Positions 28,159 to 38,494 are shown, counted from the stretch's first letter. The stretch: 64,000 bases of DNA from Psychrobacter sp. 1044 (GCF_904846525.1 NZ_CAJHAZ010000013.1:1-64000), one strand, 5' to 3'. Numbers and translations: made by a program. The notes: generated from the letters alone by a model not told the origin.

Positions 28159-28611
28159 CTAGCGCTGCTTATACTGGGTTTTGCAATAAGCACGACCGAC
28201 ATCGAAGCCTCGCTTAGCTTGATGTTTGGTCGTGCGATTACTGACACGCTGACGCCATAAGCGAAAAGATGACGGCTTTAGCGTTTGGCGCATCAGCTTA
28301 ATCACGCCTGCTTCATTGAGACCATAGCTATGCTCTATCGCCGCAAACGGTGTTCTGTCCTCCCACGCCATTTCTATCACTCGTGAGACGTGCGCGTCAT
28401 CTAGCACTTTATCACCCGACTCATTGACTACAGTTGCGATAAGCTCATCTGAACGTGTCTGTCTGTCATTTGATTCAGTACTAATATCAGCATGCTGATT
28501 ATTTTTTAGAGCCGCGGTCATATCGGCTTGCATGGTCGCAAGCGATGACTGAACGGTTTGCTGCTTACAAGCCAAACCATCGGCTACTAATGCTGTCAGA
28601 TTACTTACCAT
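28159..28611 (-). CDS. TIGR03643 family protein
   Basis: The C-terminal half of this 150-residue protein matches TIGR03643 closely: VIEMAWEDRTPFAAIEHSYG, then LNEAGVIKLMRQTLKPSSFR, then LWRQRVSNRTTKH. The pattern suggests a helix-turn-helix-like fold, but no role is established. The N-terminal 70 residues (Thr/Gln/Asp-rich) are extra, since most members are about 80-90 residues. They might come from a different upstream start, so an internal start is possible. About 45 nt before the ATG begins a pair of nearly perfect 15-nt tandem repeats. Confidence 0.88.
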   Translation of the reverse strand: MVSNLTALVADGLACKQQTVQSSLATMQADMTAALKNNQHADISTESNDRQTRSDELIATVVNESGDKVLDDAHVSRVIEMAWEDRTPFAAIEHSYGLNEAGVIKLMRQTLKPSSFRLWRQRVSNRTTKHQAKRGFDVGRAYCKTQYKQR

Positions 28612-28654
28612 AAAACCTTACCTTTAAAGAGGCTTAACAGATATTCAGCCAACT

Positions 28655-28684
28655 TCTATTTTATATGAATCTATTTTATATCAA
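28655..28684. repeat. Tandem 15-nt repeat, two units
   Basis: Units TCTATTTTATATGAA and TCTATTTTATATCAA differ at one base. They lie 44-73 nt upstream of the minus-strand TIGR03643 gene start. This is one of the clearest recent-looking duplications of the leader-repeat class. Confidence 0.65.
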
Positions 28685-28758
28685 TAAGTACGCTTGACTA
28701 AATAATCAGCGTAACTGTCTGTCAATTTATCGATCAGATCATCATTCTAATACTGGAC

Positions 28759-29649
28759 TTAGCTCATTTGTGCCATATGCCAGTGATGTTCAATATGATC
28801 GTTAATCACCGTTTGAATAAAGTAGTAGCTATGATCGTGACCCGCCTGATAACGCAAGGTTAAGGGCTGATTGGCTTTGTCACAAGCGCGTTGTAATTTA
28901 GTGGTTTGTAGTTGACCCTCTGCTAAAAAATTGTCAGCCGCGCCTTGATCCACTAAGATACTTGCATACTGCTGCCCTGATTTTTCAATCATCTGTGCAG
29001 CATCTGCCTGCGCCCATCGTGACTTATCATCGCCGAAGTATTCTGTATAAGCAGCTTGCCCCCATGCCGACTCACTGGCCGCGCACACAGGCGATAAAGC
29101 TGAGACACTCACAAACTTGCCTGGAAACTTAAAGCCTAATAGTAATGCTCCGTGACCGCCCATCGAATGCCCTGTCACGCCGATACTATCAATAGGAAAT
29201 TCTGAGCGTAACAAGTCATATAACTCATCAACGATGTAGCTTTGCATATTAAAATGCTCTGACCAAGGTGTTTGCGTCGCATCGACATAATAGCTGGCAC
29301 CCTGACCGACAAAATAGCGGTCGTCGTTTGGCACATCGCTGTCATCACTACTTCGAGGTGATGTATCAGGCGCGATAAGTATCATGCCAAGCTCGCTACA
29401 TTTTTGTTGAAAATGTGCTTTGTGGGTGACATTATCAGCATTGCAAGTGAGACCCGATAAATATAGAATCGCTGGACAACGGCGACCAGCAAGCGCTTCA
29501 TCTGGCAGATAAATGCTAAAGGTCATCGGTGTTTTGGTCGATGATGATTGATGGCTATAGTAATGCTGCTCACCATCGAAACAGCGGTTGACGCTGATCT
29601 GCGTGATTTTTGAGTTGGTAGATAAACTGTGTTTATAAGAGTTGTTCAT
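28759..29649 (-). CDS. fghA: S-formylglutathione hydrolase
   Basis: This esterase-D type alpha/beta hydrolase cleaves S-formylglutathione to formate and glutathione, the second step of formaldehyde detoxification. The nucleophile elbow is GVTGHSMGGHGALLLG (Ser in GHSMGG, about residue 160). The oxyanion region LYLSGLTCNADNVT and the catalytic-His segment RYQAGHDHSYYFIQTVIND are also present. The length of 296 residues is slightly above the usual 280 owing to the N-terminus. The ribosome binding site AGGA is about nine bases upstream. No glutathione-dependent formaldehyde dehydrogenase gene is next to it in this window. Confidence 0.96.
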   Translation of the reverse strand: MNNSYKHSLSTNSKITQISVNRCFDGEQHYYSHQSSSTKTPMTFSIYLPDEALAGRRCPAILYLSGLTCNADNVTHKAHFQQKCSELGMILIAPDTSPRSSDDSDVPNDDRYFVGQGASYYVDATQTPWSEHFNMQSYIVDELYDLLRSEFPIDSIGVTGHSMGGHGALLLGFKFPGKFVSVSALSPVCAASESAWGQAAYTEYFGDDKSRWAQADAAQMIEKSGQQYASILVDQGAADNFLAEGQLQTTKLQRACDKANQPLTLRYQAGHDHSYYFIQTVINDHIEHHWHMAQMS

Positions 29650-29750
29650 AAGCGATATCCTTTTTATCCAAAGTAAAGTACACGATGACTTATAAAAAGC
29701 ATTGGTAAAGTAATACTAGTACTTCTCCAAACTCACTTAGTACTCAATCA

Positions 29751-29846
29751 TTATACCATTCACAAGAATTAAAGTAGTAAGGAAAGCGAGTGTCAGTATT
29801 ACAGATTCTAGACTGAACGAGCTTAATACGGCTCATCGTGATTTTT
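29751..29846 (+). repeat. Dispersed repeat, copy 2
   Basis: This is homologous, in the same orientation, to 6412-6508. The first 60 bases align best (TTATACCATTC, AAGTAG and GCGAGTGTC are shared). It lies in the spacer between fghA and the C13 peptidase gene, outside any reading frame. Confidence 0.7.
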
Positions 29847-29877
29847 GGGTTGCGGGTTTACTGTTAATTGTTAGTTG

Positions 29878-31359
29878 TTAATTGGCAGTGATCGCAGTAT
29901 TAGCCACTGGCTGACCAGAAGCACTATCCTCTGCGATATTAATGGCGATAGAATCACTGTCATTAATAATGCTGGCAACTGGTGGTCGGGTTTTATCAAA
30001 CAATACTTGTTCGAATGCTGGCAAAGCAGTCTCCATCAGACTACCAATCACCATCTGCGGCTCTGAGGGTTCAAAACCCATCGCACTTTCACGCTCATTC
30101 ACACGCAAACGGGCAGCTTTAAAAGCAGATTCAAAACTGGTATTGCCACGCAGGCTTTCAGCAAAAAACGCTTGCCCAAAATAGGTCATCTCAGCAGTAT
30201 TGGTACAGCCAAACGATGCCTTATCCGCCGCTGATGCGGTAATCACCACCGTGGTTGGGGAGGCCAATTCATCGATAAATGAGCCTGAATAGCAAGCAGA
30301 TACCACAATCACCCGCCAGCGAATACCTGAAGCGTCTAGCGCCTCCCGTAACCATGCGGCATCTAGATTCTCCATTGCTAATGGTGGATTTGCTAATTGA
30401 ATGATATTTTCGTTGCCGTGTGAAGACAAGGTTAGGAATAACACATCTTCATCGGCATTCATCTGCTGACCAATTTTCTTTAATCCACGCAGAATGCTGG
30501 TTTTGGTAGCGATTGGCTCATCAAGCCAACTATAAGTATTGTTGATCAACGAGAGTGAATGTCCACTAGTACCAAAACGCACATCGAACAGCTCACGCAC
30601 TTTATTAATCTCAGAGCGAAAGACATCTTGACCAGAGAAGCCTGCCACACCCATAAAATACCAGTCGGTCTTGCCCGAAGTGCTAGGATCGATACTATTT
30701 AATGCTTGCTGTAACAAACGAGGTTGCTCATATAATGCTGCTTCTGCTAAAACAGGCTCTACCGGAATCTGCTTAAATATAGGCTGGTCCGCGACATTAC
30801 GCTGCCAAATCGTCAACAGTGCGACTGCACCTACCAATACAATGACCCGCTCCCACCACGGTATGCGTAGACGACGAGAAAAAATCCATAATAATGCCAA
30901 CGTCTGCCATAAAAACAGCACCAAAAACAGTATGGGTAAAAGTGAATAGCTCCAATCTGGCAACCAACCATAACTGCCTAAAAACTGCACCAAACTTTGT
31001 AATAGTGCAGATAAGGTATCAGCCACTAACCACAATACCACAGGCACAAACACCAACGTTTGATTGCCAGAACGCCGTGCCAAAATAATGCCGCCCAATA
31101 AAATTATCATCGGCCAAATCAAGTAGCTGACCAACCCTTGCTCATTAAAGATACTGCCATTTTCCGCGGCCAACCAAGAAAAAAGCACGTTGCTACCGAG
31201 CGCTAAGAGTGCAAATACGGCAAACTGGATAAAGGTAGGTTTTACCCAAGAAAACGCGCGCGTCGACCCTACTAGCATCCACAAGGTTGCAATAATATTG
31301 GCAGCGAAATTGAGCGAAAAACGCTGAAGCGATACGGTTTTTAACGACGCAAGTGACAA
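29878..31359 (-). CDS. Membrane-anchored C13 family peptidase
   Basis: This 493-residue protein combines an N-terminal region of about five or six membrane helices (residues 10-195) with a C-terminal peptidase C13 (legumain-like) domain. The catalytic pair is visible: His314 in LTLSSHGNE and Cys356 in VVSACYSGSF, each after a short hydrophobic strand, as in clan CD peptidases. The DEDVLFLTLSSHG segment is a family signature. The position after six helices suggests the peptidase faces the periplasm or cytoplasm depending on topology. Substrates of the bacterial members are unknown. The neighbours are unrelated, so it appears monocistronic. Confidence 0.9.
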   Translation of the reverse strand: MSLASLKTVSLQRFSLNFAANIIATLWMLVGSTRAFSWVKPTFIQFAVFALLALGSNVLFSWLAAENGSIFNEQGLVSYLIWPMIILLGGIILARRSGNQTLVFVPVVLWLVADTLSALLQSLVQFLGSYGWLPDWSYSLLPILFLVLFLWQTLALLWIFSRRLRIPWWERVIVLVGAVALLTIWQRNVADQPIFKQIPVEPVLAEAALYEQPRLLQQALNSIDPSTSGKTDWYFMGVAGFSGQDVFRSEINKVRELFDVRFGTSGHSLSLINNTYSWLDEPIATKTSILRGLKKIGQQMNADEDVLFLTLSSHGNENIIQLANPPLAMENLDAAWLREALDASGIRWRVIVVSACYSGSFIDELASPTTVVITASAADKASFGCTNTAEMTYFGQAFFAESLRGNTSFESAFKAARLRVNERESAMGFEPSEPQMVIGSLMETALPAFEQVLFDKTRPPVASIINDSDSIAINIAEDSASGQPVANTAITAN

Positions 31360-31705
31360 AGACTTAAACCTCTAGCCAGTCGAGAAAAGAAAGTGAGTTG
31401 ATGATGATTTTTGGTGTGGCAGCTACCTACGAAATGTCATTAATTCACATTTTTTATATAGCATATAGACATCAAGATTACATGCAATTCACAATGAGAT
31501 AATTTTAAGAGACGAATAGCAAAGACTAAAAATATGACTAAACAGTTTAGCTCGCTAATATAACGCGATTGTAACGGATTGTCGGTCAAGAGGATAAGGC
31601 TGATTTGTAAAATTCGCTTAAATTTGGCTAAGAACATATAAAAAAGGAGGTCTTGAATCCAAGACCTCCTTTTATCTCAATAATGACTGTATCAGAGACT
31701 CACTA
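31360..31705. other. Intergenic spacer upstream of the peptidase gene
   Basis: This spacer contains the htpG terminator at 31642-31673. The remaining AT-rich part holds no convincing gene. A 65-residue minus-strand frame at 31440-31637 has no family-like features. Confidence 0.5.
31642..31673 (-). terminator. Terminator of htpG
   Basis: A perfect 14-bp stem (AAAAGGAGGTCTTG at 31642-31655 with its inverse at 31660-31673) surrounds the loop AATC. Read on the minus strand it leads into TTTTTATAT, just downstream of htpG. Confidence 0.9.
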
Positions 31706-33721
31706 CTATCTCATCAAAAGCTCATTCACACGTTTTAGATAAGCGGCTGGATCATCTAATTGACCGCCATCTGCTAGCAATGCTTGGTCAAAAATTACTT
31801 GCGCCAATTTATCAAAATCGACGTCAGATTGCTCGCTAATCTCTAACTTTTTAATCAATGGATGATCAGGGTTGACCTCTAATGTTGGCTTGCTTTCTGG
31901 CACATCTTGACCCATTTGCTTAAGCATCTGAATCATTTGTGGTGATAGCTCACCTTCCCCAACGACCAAGCAGGCAGGACTATCAACCAAACGCGTTGAT
32001 ACTTTAACGTCTTTGGCACGTTCGCCTAACGCCGCTTTAAGTTTATCAACGACTGGCTTCATGGTTTCTTGCGCTTTTTCAGCTTCCGCTTTTTCGGCTT
32101 CGTCTTGCAAATCGCCCAAATCAACGGCACCTTTAGCGATGTTTTGTAGCGGTGTCTCATCAAATGAGGTCAAGAAGTTCATCGCCCACTCATCAACACG
32201 ACTAGTCATCAAAATAACTTCGATACCTTTCTTTTTAAACAGCTCAAGTTGTGGGCTATTTTTAGCAGCTGCTAGATTGTCAGCCGTTAGATAATAGATG
32301 GCTTTTTGACCCTCTTTCATACGCGCTTTATAGTCTTCAAAGCTGGTCGTCACACTATCCTGAGTACTGGTCGCATAGCGGAGCAATTTGGCAATACGTT
32401 CTTGATTGCCCATGTCTTCGCCAACGCCTTCTTTGATAACATCACCAAATTCAGCGTAGAACTGCGCGAATTTTTCTTGCTTATCACTGTCTTCACTGTT
32501 GGCAAGACTGGCTAGCAAAGTCAAAATGCGACGGGCGTTACCATCACGAATAGACTTCACATCACGCGACTCTTGTAATAGCTCGCGGCTCACGTTCAAT
32601 GGCAAGTCTGCTGAATCAATGACCCCTTTGACGAAACGCAGGTACATTGGCAATAATTGCTCAGCTTCATCCATAATAAAGACGCGCTTCACGTATAGCT
32701 TTAGACCATGCTGCTGGTCACGAGTATACAAATCGACAGGGGCTTTTTTCGGAATATACAATAGCTGAGTATACTGAACACGACCTTCGACACGGTTATG
32801 CGTCCATGCTAGTGGCGCATCCATGTCATAGGTGATATTTTTATAAAAATCGATATACTCTTCATCTTCAATCTCAGATGCCGTACGTGTCCATAGCGCG
32901 CTGGCTTTATTGATAGTTTCCCATTCATCGGTCAATACCATCTCGCCGCTGGTTGGAGCGCTGTTTTCTTCAGAATCGTCGCCCTCTTCTTTGACATCTT
33001 CTTGCCAAACTTCTTTACGCATCTGAATCGGTAAGCTGATATGGTCTGAGTATTTATTAACCAACTGCTTAATTTTGCCACGGTCTAAATAGCTGTCTTC
33101 ACCCTCACTATATTGCTCTTTTAAATGCAAAGTAATGACGGTGCCACGAGTTTCTTTCGTGATAGGTTCAACCGTAAAGCTACCGGTACCATCTGATACC
33201 CAGCGTACACCTTTATCCGCAGTCTCGCCCGCTTTGCGTGTTTCGACGCTAATCGTGTCAGCAACGATAAAACCTGAATAGAAGCCAACCCCAAACTGTC
33301 CGATTAATTGACCATCTTGCTTTTGTGATTCAGACAGCTTGTCTAAAAATGCTTTGGTACCGGACTTGGCAATTGTGCCTAAGTTTTCGATGGCATCGGC
33401 TTCATTCATGCCAATACCGTTGTCGGTAAAGGTAATGGTTTTGGCCTCTTCATCGACCGCAATGCGAATTTTTAGCTCACCATCGTCTTCATAAAGGCTG
33501 TCATCATTGGTCGCTTCAAAGCGCAATTTATCACAAGCATCAGAGGCGTTTGAAACCAGCTCACGCACAAAGATATCAGAATTAGAATAAAGCGAATGCG
33601 TGACCAAATGCAGCAGTTGCGCCACTTCCGCCTCAAAGGTATGTTTTTTTAATTCAGGGGTGCTTTTATTAACATTGATGCTATCAACTTTTTGGTTATC
33701 AACTGGGGTCTGTTCACTCAT
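31706..33721 (-). CDS. htpG: Chaperone protein HtpG (Hsp90)
   Basis: HtpG is the bacterial Hsp90 chaperone, an ATP-dependent dimer that helps refold and remodel client proteins. The N-terminal ATPase domain shows the GHKL motifs [24 protein letters not shown] and [17 protein letters not shown]. The middle domain contains [15 protein letters not shown] and [16 protein letters not shown], and the C-terminal dimerisation part ends [21 protein letters not shown]. Its 671 residues exceed the usual 620-630 because of a polar start and an acidic insert ([13 protein letters not shown]). A good AAAGGAG ribosome binding site precedes the ATG. Confidence 0.98.
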   Translation of the reverse strand: MSEQTPVDNQKVDSINVNKSTPELKKHTFEAEVAQLLHLVTHSLYSNSDIFVRELVSNASDACDKLRFEATNDDSLYEDDGELKIRIAVDEEAKTITFTDNGIGMNEADAIENLGTIAKSGTKAFLDKLSESQKQDGQLIGQFGVGFYSGFIVADTISVETRKAGETADKGVRWVSDGTGSFTVEPITKETRGTVITLHLKEQYSEGEDSYLDRGKIKQLVNKYSDHISLPIQMRKEVWQEDVKEEGDDSEENSAPTSGEMVLTDEWETINKASALWTRTASEIEDEEYIDFYKNITYDMDAPLAWTHNRVEGRVQYTQLLYIPKKAPVDLYTRDQQHGLKLYVKRVFIMDEAEQLLPMYLRFVKGVIDSADLPLNVSRELLQESRDVKSIRDGNARRILTLLASLANSEDSDKQEKFAQFYAEFGDVIKEGVGEDMGNQERIAKLLRYATSTQDSVTTSFEDYKARMKEGQKAIYYLTADNLAAAKNSPQLELFKKKGIEVILMTSRVDEWAMNFLTSFDETPLQNIAKGAVDLGDLQDEAEKAEAEKAQETMKPVVDKLKAALGERAKDVKVSTRLVDSPACLVVGEGELSPQMIQMLKQMGQDVPESKPTLEVNPDHPLIKKLEISEQSDVDFDKLAQVIFDQALLADGGQLDDPAAYLKRVNELLMR

Positions 33722-33881
33722 AAAAAACTCCTTTAATTTATGTCAAAAACGTATCATAAAATAGCAATCATTTGACTGTCTCTACTCAGCTACAAATTAA
33801 GCAGTTCAATTTCGAATATCGCTAAGCTGTTTATACTAATAGGGGCGCAGCAGAAAATTTCAAGCTGAAAAGCACAATTCA

Positions 33882-33915
33882 ACAAAAACACCGCCCTAGT
33901 TTCCTAAGGCGGTGT
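33882..33915 (-). terminator. Terminator of katA
   Basis: Arms ACACCGCCCTAG and CTAAGGCGGTGT (one mismatch) enclose the loop TTTC. On the minus strand the stem is followed by GTTTTTGTT, directly downstream of the catalase gene. Confidence 0.88.
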
Positions 33916-33991
33916 CGTTATATCGATAATAGGTTTAGCAAGTATATTCAGCAAATAGATTTAGTAATACGTTTTTAGATAGACCTATCAA

Positions 33992-35536
33992 CTATAAGCA
34001 GCTAGGCAAATGCAGCGCTGGATCTGACTCACGAGCATTCATCGCATCTTCAACCGTTAAGCCTAGTGCTTTGGCAACGCCTGCGCCATAAGCAGCATCA
34101 CACCAGTTACAGTTGCGAATGTGGCGATACTGAATAAAGTCCGGCACACCAGCCATATTATTCGCTGTGTTTTCGAATAGCACTTGTTGTTGCTCAGCAC
34201 TCATCAAATTAAACAATGCGCGAGGTTGGCTAAAATAATCGCTATCGTCTTCACGGAAGTCATAATGCGCCGCATAGCCGTCAATTTTTAATGGTGGCTC
34301 AGCATAATCAGGCTGCTCTTGCCACTGGCTAAAGCTGTTTGGTTCATAATGCGGGCGACTGCCATAGTTATCATCGACACGGCCTTGACCATCACGATGA
34401 TTGCTCATCACAGGGCAACGCGGCTTATTTACCGGAATCTGTTGATGATTGACACCGACACGATAACGCTGAGCATCGGCATAGTTAACCAAGCGGTTTT
34501 GTAGCATTTTATCTGGTGAAACGCTGATACCCGGTACCAAATTACTTGGGGCAAATGCAGCTTGTTCCACATCAACAAAGTAGTTGTCAGAGTTTTTATT
34601 TAATTCAAACTCACCCACTTCAATCAGCGGATAATCCCCTTTTGGCCATACTTTGGTCAAGTCAAACGGATGATAAGGAACGGTATCCGCCTCAGCTTCT
34701 GGCATGATTTGCACATACATTTTCCATTTAGGAAAATCACCATTTTCGATGGCATCGTACAAGTCTTTTTGATGACTCTCACGATCAGAACCAACCACCT
34801 CTGCCGCTTCTGCATCGGTCAAGTTCTTAATGCCTTGTTGCGTACGGAAATGGAATTTTACCCAAAAACGTTCTTTGGCTTCGTTCCAAAAACTATACGT
34901 GTGCGAGCCAAAACCATGCATATTTCTGTACGAGGCTGGCAGACCGCGATCACTCATAACGATAGTAACTTGATGTAAGGCTTCAGGTAATAAAGTCCAA
35001 AAGTCCCAGTTGTTGGTCGCCGAACGCATATTGGTACGTGGATCACGTTTGACGGCTTTGTTTAGGTCTGGGAATTTGCGCGGATCACGTAAAAAGAACA
35101 CAGGTGTATTATTTCCCACCATATCCCAGTTACCTTCTTCGGTGTAGAATTTCAAAGCAAATCCGCGAATGTCACGCTCGGCATCAGCTGCGCCGCGCTC
35201 ACCTGCTACGGTACTAAAGCGCGCAAACATCTCAGTCTGCTTACCCACTTCGCTAAAAATATCCGCACGGGTATATTTAGTGATGTCATTGGTCACGGTA
35301 AAAGTACCAAATGCGCCAGAACCTTTGGCATGCATACGGCGCTCTGGAATCACTTCACGGACGAAATTTCCTAACTTTTCATTGAGCCAAACATCTTGCG
35401 CCAATAATGGGCCGCGTTTGCCTGCAGTCATGCTGTTTTGATTGTCTGCCACTGGTGCGCCATTGCCCATGGTCAATTGGGTCGGTGCGTAAGGACATTT
35501 TTTATCGCTCATATCGTTGTTTATGTCGTTGCTCAT
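33992..35536 (-). CDS. katA: Monofunctional haem catalase
   Basis: This is a 514-residue clade-type small-subunit catalase that splits hydrogen peroxide to water and oxygen. The active-site His is in [15 protein letters not shown] near residue 60. [25 protein letters not shown] is the signature block, and the haem-ligand Tyr region is [15 protein letters not shown] near 360. I start at ATG 35536 because a CAGGAGT ribosome binding site lies seven bases before it. Two other ATGs (35542 and 35575) are less well placed. The 388-bp upstream spacer contains an inverted-repeat candidate operator. Confidence 0.97.
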   Translation of the reverse strand: MSNDINNDMSDKKCPYAPTQLTMGNGAPVADNQNSMTAGKRGPLLAQDVWLNEKLGNFVREVIPERRMHAKGSGAFGTFTVTNDITKYTRADIFSEVGKQTEMFARFSTVAGERGAADAERDIRGFALKFYTEEGNWDMVGNNTPVFFLRDPRKFPDLNKAVKRDPRTNMRSATNNWDFWTLLPEALHQVTIVMSDRGLPASYRNMHGFGSHTYSFWNEAKERFWVKFHFRTQQGIKNLTDAEAAEVVGSDRESHQKDLYDAIENGDFPKWKMYVQIMPEAEADTVPYHPFDLTKVWPKGDYPLIEVGEFELNKNSDNYFVDVEQAAFAPSNLVPGISVSPDKMLQNRLVNYADAQRYRVGVNHQQIPVNKPRCPVMSNHRDGQGRVDDNYGSRPHYEPNSFSQWQEQPDYAEPPLKIDGYAAHYDFREDDSDYFSQPRALFNLMSAEQQQVLFENTANNMAGVPDFIQYRHIRNCNWCDAAYGAGVAKALGLTVEDAMNARESDPALHLPSCL

Positions 35537-35924
35537 AGTCATACTCCTGTGAATAGCAAATGGATTAAAGTACAAAACCTATTCTGAATACGCTTCTATT
35601 AATAGTTCCAGAATAGTTGTCAGCTTGTTCGAAAAACGGTTTGTTTTTTTCATAGTAATGTCTAATGACAGTCATGTTCTGTGGTTAGATACTATTACAA
35701 CCCATTACCATTGATTTGTATAATTAATTAATTACATGCTTTCGTTTTGTTTTTCATAACCACTTAACTTGTTTTCTACTCATCCAAATACTTTATTCCT
35801 TAGGATGATTGTTATTAACAACGATAAATATTAACAGTGCAACTACTCTCTATGAGCCTTGCTATCACTTTTTTAAAGCGAATTGACCATATTAAATAGA
35901 GCTTAATTAAATACCACAGAGCCA
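35537..35924. other. Catalase upstream spacer
   Basis: The region upstream of katA holds an imperfect inverted repeat at 35652-35695. The rest is AT-rich and shows no gene or clear promoter consensus. Confidence 0.45.
35652..35695 (-). promoter_or_regulatory. Candidate OxyR-type operator upstream of katA
   Basis: Outer arms ATAGTA...TCTAA and TTAGATACTAT form an imperfect inverted repeat about 115 nt upstream of the katA start. OxyR sites have ATAG/CTAT quarter-sites spaced by seven bases; only the first and the last quarter resemble that here. This is a suggestion based on position and gene function. Confidence 0.3.
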
Positions 35925-36743
35925 TTAACGCGGCATCGGACGAATGGTCAAAATTTGCTCACTACGACCAAAAGGGCCATTGATGTCATGCAACACAGCG
36001 CTCGTTAAGCCAATGCCATCATTGCCATACTGCTGCACCGCTTCGATGCCAAGCCAGCGACCTTGCGGCGCGCGATGCATATGAATTTGCAAATCCGTAT
36101 TGGGAAACATCCATTCTAATTCTGACAAGCCAAGCCCAAGTCGCGGCACAACGCCATTGGCCGTATCGACCATGCCCAATAGATGCACCAAGTCATCAGT
36201 TGGCTTGCCCTCGATCATATCCACATCGTTAGTAATCCAGACCATACCGCGTCCTGGGCGACGCTGCGTATCATCAGCGACCAAGCGCACACTCTCAATA
36301 AACCCGCCCGGCCAGCCTTTCATGTCTTCCCAGATGGGCAATTCTTCGGGCTTATGTACCGCTTTTTGGTCTTCAGTACCTGCAATCTCGCTGGTATCTT
36401 GGGTCATTAGACGCCATGCCCGCGCAATAATTGCATCACGACCGCGACTGCTCATGACTGCTTCAATCAGCTCAATGGTCTTGCCCGGACGAATACAACG
36501 CGTGGTAATGGTAAAGTCATCAAGCGGTATTAATCCTAAAATGTCTAGGCTAATGCGAGCGATACGCATGTTTTCTTGCGGCGCATAACCGTTGAGCTCA
36601 GCCGTGAGCAATCCTGTCGCTGGCGCCATATGCTGTTCATGCTCATTCCAAGCGCCTTGGGCATGCTTGGTTGGCTGATAATGTGCGACGTTGACGCCGT
36701 CTTCTCGCTGTTCGCGTTTGATAAAGTTATAATAAGCTGACAT
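35925..36743 (-). CDS. Acyl-CoA thioesterase family protein
   Basis: The 272-residue protein has the double hot-dog arrangement of the TesB-like/4HBT_3 thioesterases. The N-terminal half has GAWNEHEQHMAPATGLLTAEL, then ARISLDILGLIPLDDFTIT and a RCIRPGKTIELIEAVMSSRGRDAIIAR-type strand set. The C-terminal half carries the second domain with a WITNDVDMIEGKPTDDLVHLLGMVDTANG stretch and a TDLQIHMHRAPQGRWLGIEA segment. It probably hydrolyses an acyl-CoA, but no chain-length preference can be read from the sequence. An AGGA ribosome binding site precedes the ATG by about six bases. Confidence 0.85.
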   Translation of the reverse strand: MSAYYNFIKREQREDGVNVAHYQPTKHAQGAWNEHEQHMAPATGLLTAELNGYAPQENMRIARISLDILGLIPLDDFTITTRCIRPGKTIELIEAVMSSRGRDAIIARAWRLMTQDTSEIAGTEDQKAVHKPEELPIWEDMKGWPGGFIESVRLVADDTQRRPGRGMVWITNDVDMIEGKPTDDLVHLLGMVDTANGVVPRLGLGLSELEWMFPNTDLQIHMHRAPQGRWLGIEAVQQYGNDGIGLTSAVLHDINGPFGRSEQILTIRPMPR

Positions 36744-36757
36744 GACTGTCCTATGAT

Positions 36758-37003
36758 TTATTTGATAAGCTCTTGTTGTTTTAACTTAAGAACCTGTCGA
36801 CTCTTAATGACAAAAAATAATGCAACGACCATCGCGGCAATTAATACGCCATAAAAAACATTCTTTTCTCGCATAAAATGCAGAATATTACTGCCCAACA
36901 CGAATCCCACCACCACGATGACAAACAAATTCACTTTCAATTGTTTGTTAACCTCAGCGAGAGTGGCTTCTGCCAATACAAATCCTTTTTTTTGCTTTTT
37001 CAT
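36758..37003 (-). CDS. Small two-helix membrane protein
   Basis: This is an 81-residue protein with a basic N-terminus (MKKQKKGF), a hydrophobic segment around 25-44 and a second around 50-66, ending KLKQQELIK. It is probably an inner-membrane protein with both ends inside. It lies 14 nt upstream of the thioesterase gene on the same strand, so co-transcription is likely. Unknown function and no family recognised. Confidence 0.65.
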   Translation of the reverse strand: MKKQKKGFVLAEATLAEVNKQLKVNLFVIVVVGFVLGSNILHFMREKNVFYGVLIAAMVVALFFVIKSRQVLKLKQQELIK

Positions 37004-37055
37004 TTTGCGTTACCTACTATACGTTACCTATTAGATGTCTTGTACAAAGCCTTAT

Positions 37056-38012
37056 CTACTTACCCATTTGGGTGACTGGGATACGCAAGGCTTTAGGCAG
37101 ACTGAAGGTGACATTTTCTTCGATCCCTGATAGCTCACTCGGTAAATCGCCACCCCAATCTTGCAGCTGCTGTAGCACTTCTTGAATCAGTACTTCGGGT
37201 GCTGATGCGCCAGCGGTGACGCCGATACTCTGCACACCATCCAACCAGCTTTTATCCATCTCACTGGCATTGTCGATTAAATACGCACGGCAATTCATCC
37301 GCTCAGCCAGCTCACGCAGACGATTAGAATTGGATGAATTGGGCGAGCCAACCACCAAGACCACCTCACAGCGACTGGCTAAGTCTTTTACCGCATCTTG
37401 GCGGTTTTGCGTGGCATAACAGATATCGTCTTTGCGCGGACCTTGGATACTAGGGAATTTTTCACGCAGTGCATCGATGACGCGCGCTGTGTCATCCATA
37501 GATAAGGTCGTTTGGGTAACAAATGCCAAACGTTCGGCATTTTGTACGCTCAATGCTGCCACATCGGCTTCGTTTTCAACCAAATGAATGTGACCGCCGT
37601 GGCGACGGTTAAAGCGCCCCATCGTGCCTTCCACTTCGGGATGTCCAGCGTGCCCAATCAATACCGCATCCATACCCTCTTGCGCAAATTTAGCGACTTC
37701 GATATGTACCTTAGTGACCAGCGGACAAGTGGCATCAAATACGGTCAAATCGCGGCGTTCAGCCTCATCTTCGACAGCTTTTGATACACCATGAGCAGAA
37801 AAAATAACGATAGAGCCATCTGGCACTTCATGAAGTTCTTCCACAAAGACTGCACCGCGATTGGCCAAATCAGAGACGACAAATTTATTATGCACCACCT
37901 CGTGACGGACATAAATGGGCGGTTCAAAACGTGTCAATGCTTCGTTCACAATCGCAATCGCGCGATCCACACCAGCACAAAATCCACGTGGATTGGCAAG
38001 ATAAATTTGCAT
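37056..38012 (-). CDS. ispH: 4-hydroxy-3-methylbut-2-enyl diphosphate reductase IspH
   Basis: IspH performs the last step of the MEP pathway, making IPP and DMAPP with an iron-sulfur cluster. The three cluster-binding Cys are in the N-terminal [13 protein letters not shown], in [12 protein letters not shown] and in [14 protein letters not shown]. Other family marks are [20 protein letters not shown] and [15 protein letters not shown] start at ATG 38012 ([11 protein letters not shown], 318 residues), the usual family start. The frame also has an ATG at 38027 that adds five residues. It is not beside lspA here. Confidence 0.97.
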   Translation of the reverse strand: MQIYLANPRGFCAGVDRAIAIVNEALTRFEPPIYVRHEVVHNKFVVSDLANRGAVFVEELHEVPDGSIVIFSAHGVSKAVEDEAERRDLTVFDATCPLVTKVHIEVAKFAQEGMDAVLIGHAGHPEVEGTMGRFNRRHGGHIHLVENEADVAALSVQNAERLAFVTQTTLSMDDTARVIDALREKFPSIQGPRKDDICYATQNRQDAVKDLASRCEVVLVVGSPNSSNSNRLRELAERMNCRAYLIDNASEMDKSWLDGVQSIGVTAGASAPEVLIQEVLQQLQDWGGDLPSELSGIEENVTFSLPKALRIPVTQMGK

Positions 38013-38494
38013 AAGAGGGCCTATCATTAGATAATTTATTATTAAAGCTTAAATACACAACATTACTGTCAAAAGCTTTAATTCAAAAATTGGGATGAAT
38101 TCATTACGCTACTTTAGCATAATTTACTTTTATTGCCTTTGAAAATAGCACGGTACTAGAGGCTGTTTTAACTAGAAGCACACACATATTCATACGTTCA
38201 AAGTATTTATCCATAGTGGCAGCGTTAACTGCACTTAATGCACCAAAAATGTGATTTATACTAAGTCGCCCTATACCATCTTTACACCGCTTCGATGATA
38301 ACGACTGGTCAAAGGCGGCTTTAATTAAAATAAAAACCACAAAAGCAGTTTATAATAGTGCATCGATGACAATGTCTATCGCCATAAATGATGGCGATTT
38401 TTCTTTTTACCAGTTTTGAATTGTTTACTAAAAAAGCTTTGGCTCTTTTACTCGCACAGATTTGACTAGCACACACTCCATTAGGACACATTGT
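38013..38494. other. Spacer between ispH and gmk
   Basis: The two divergent genes are separated by this region. It contains one uncertain minus-strand reading frame (38104-38340). A TATAAT at 38351-38356 has no matching -35 box. Confidence 0.45.
38104..38340 (-). CDS. Uncertain small ORF, possible gene remnant
   Basis: This 78-codon frame starts at GTG with no visible ribosome binding site. Its product holds segments that look protein-like (RCKDGIGRLSINHIFGAL and ATMDKYFERMNMCVLL) but match no family I recognise. It sits in the gap between the divergent ispH and gmk genes. It could be the tail of a decayed gene or a chance frame. Confidence 0.3.
   Translation of the reverse strand: MVFILIKAAFDQSLSSKRCKDGIGRLSINHIFGALSAVNAATMDKYFERMNMCVLLVKTASSTVLFSKAIKVNYAKVA

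Noticed and set aside
31440..31637. 65-residue minus-strand ORF upstream of the C13 peptidase gene
   Set aside because: No ribosome binding site, AT-biased content, and no domain-like pattern. It lies in a spacer with a terminator, so it is likely a chance frame.
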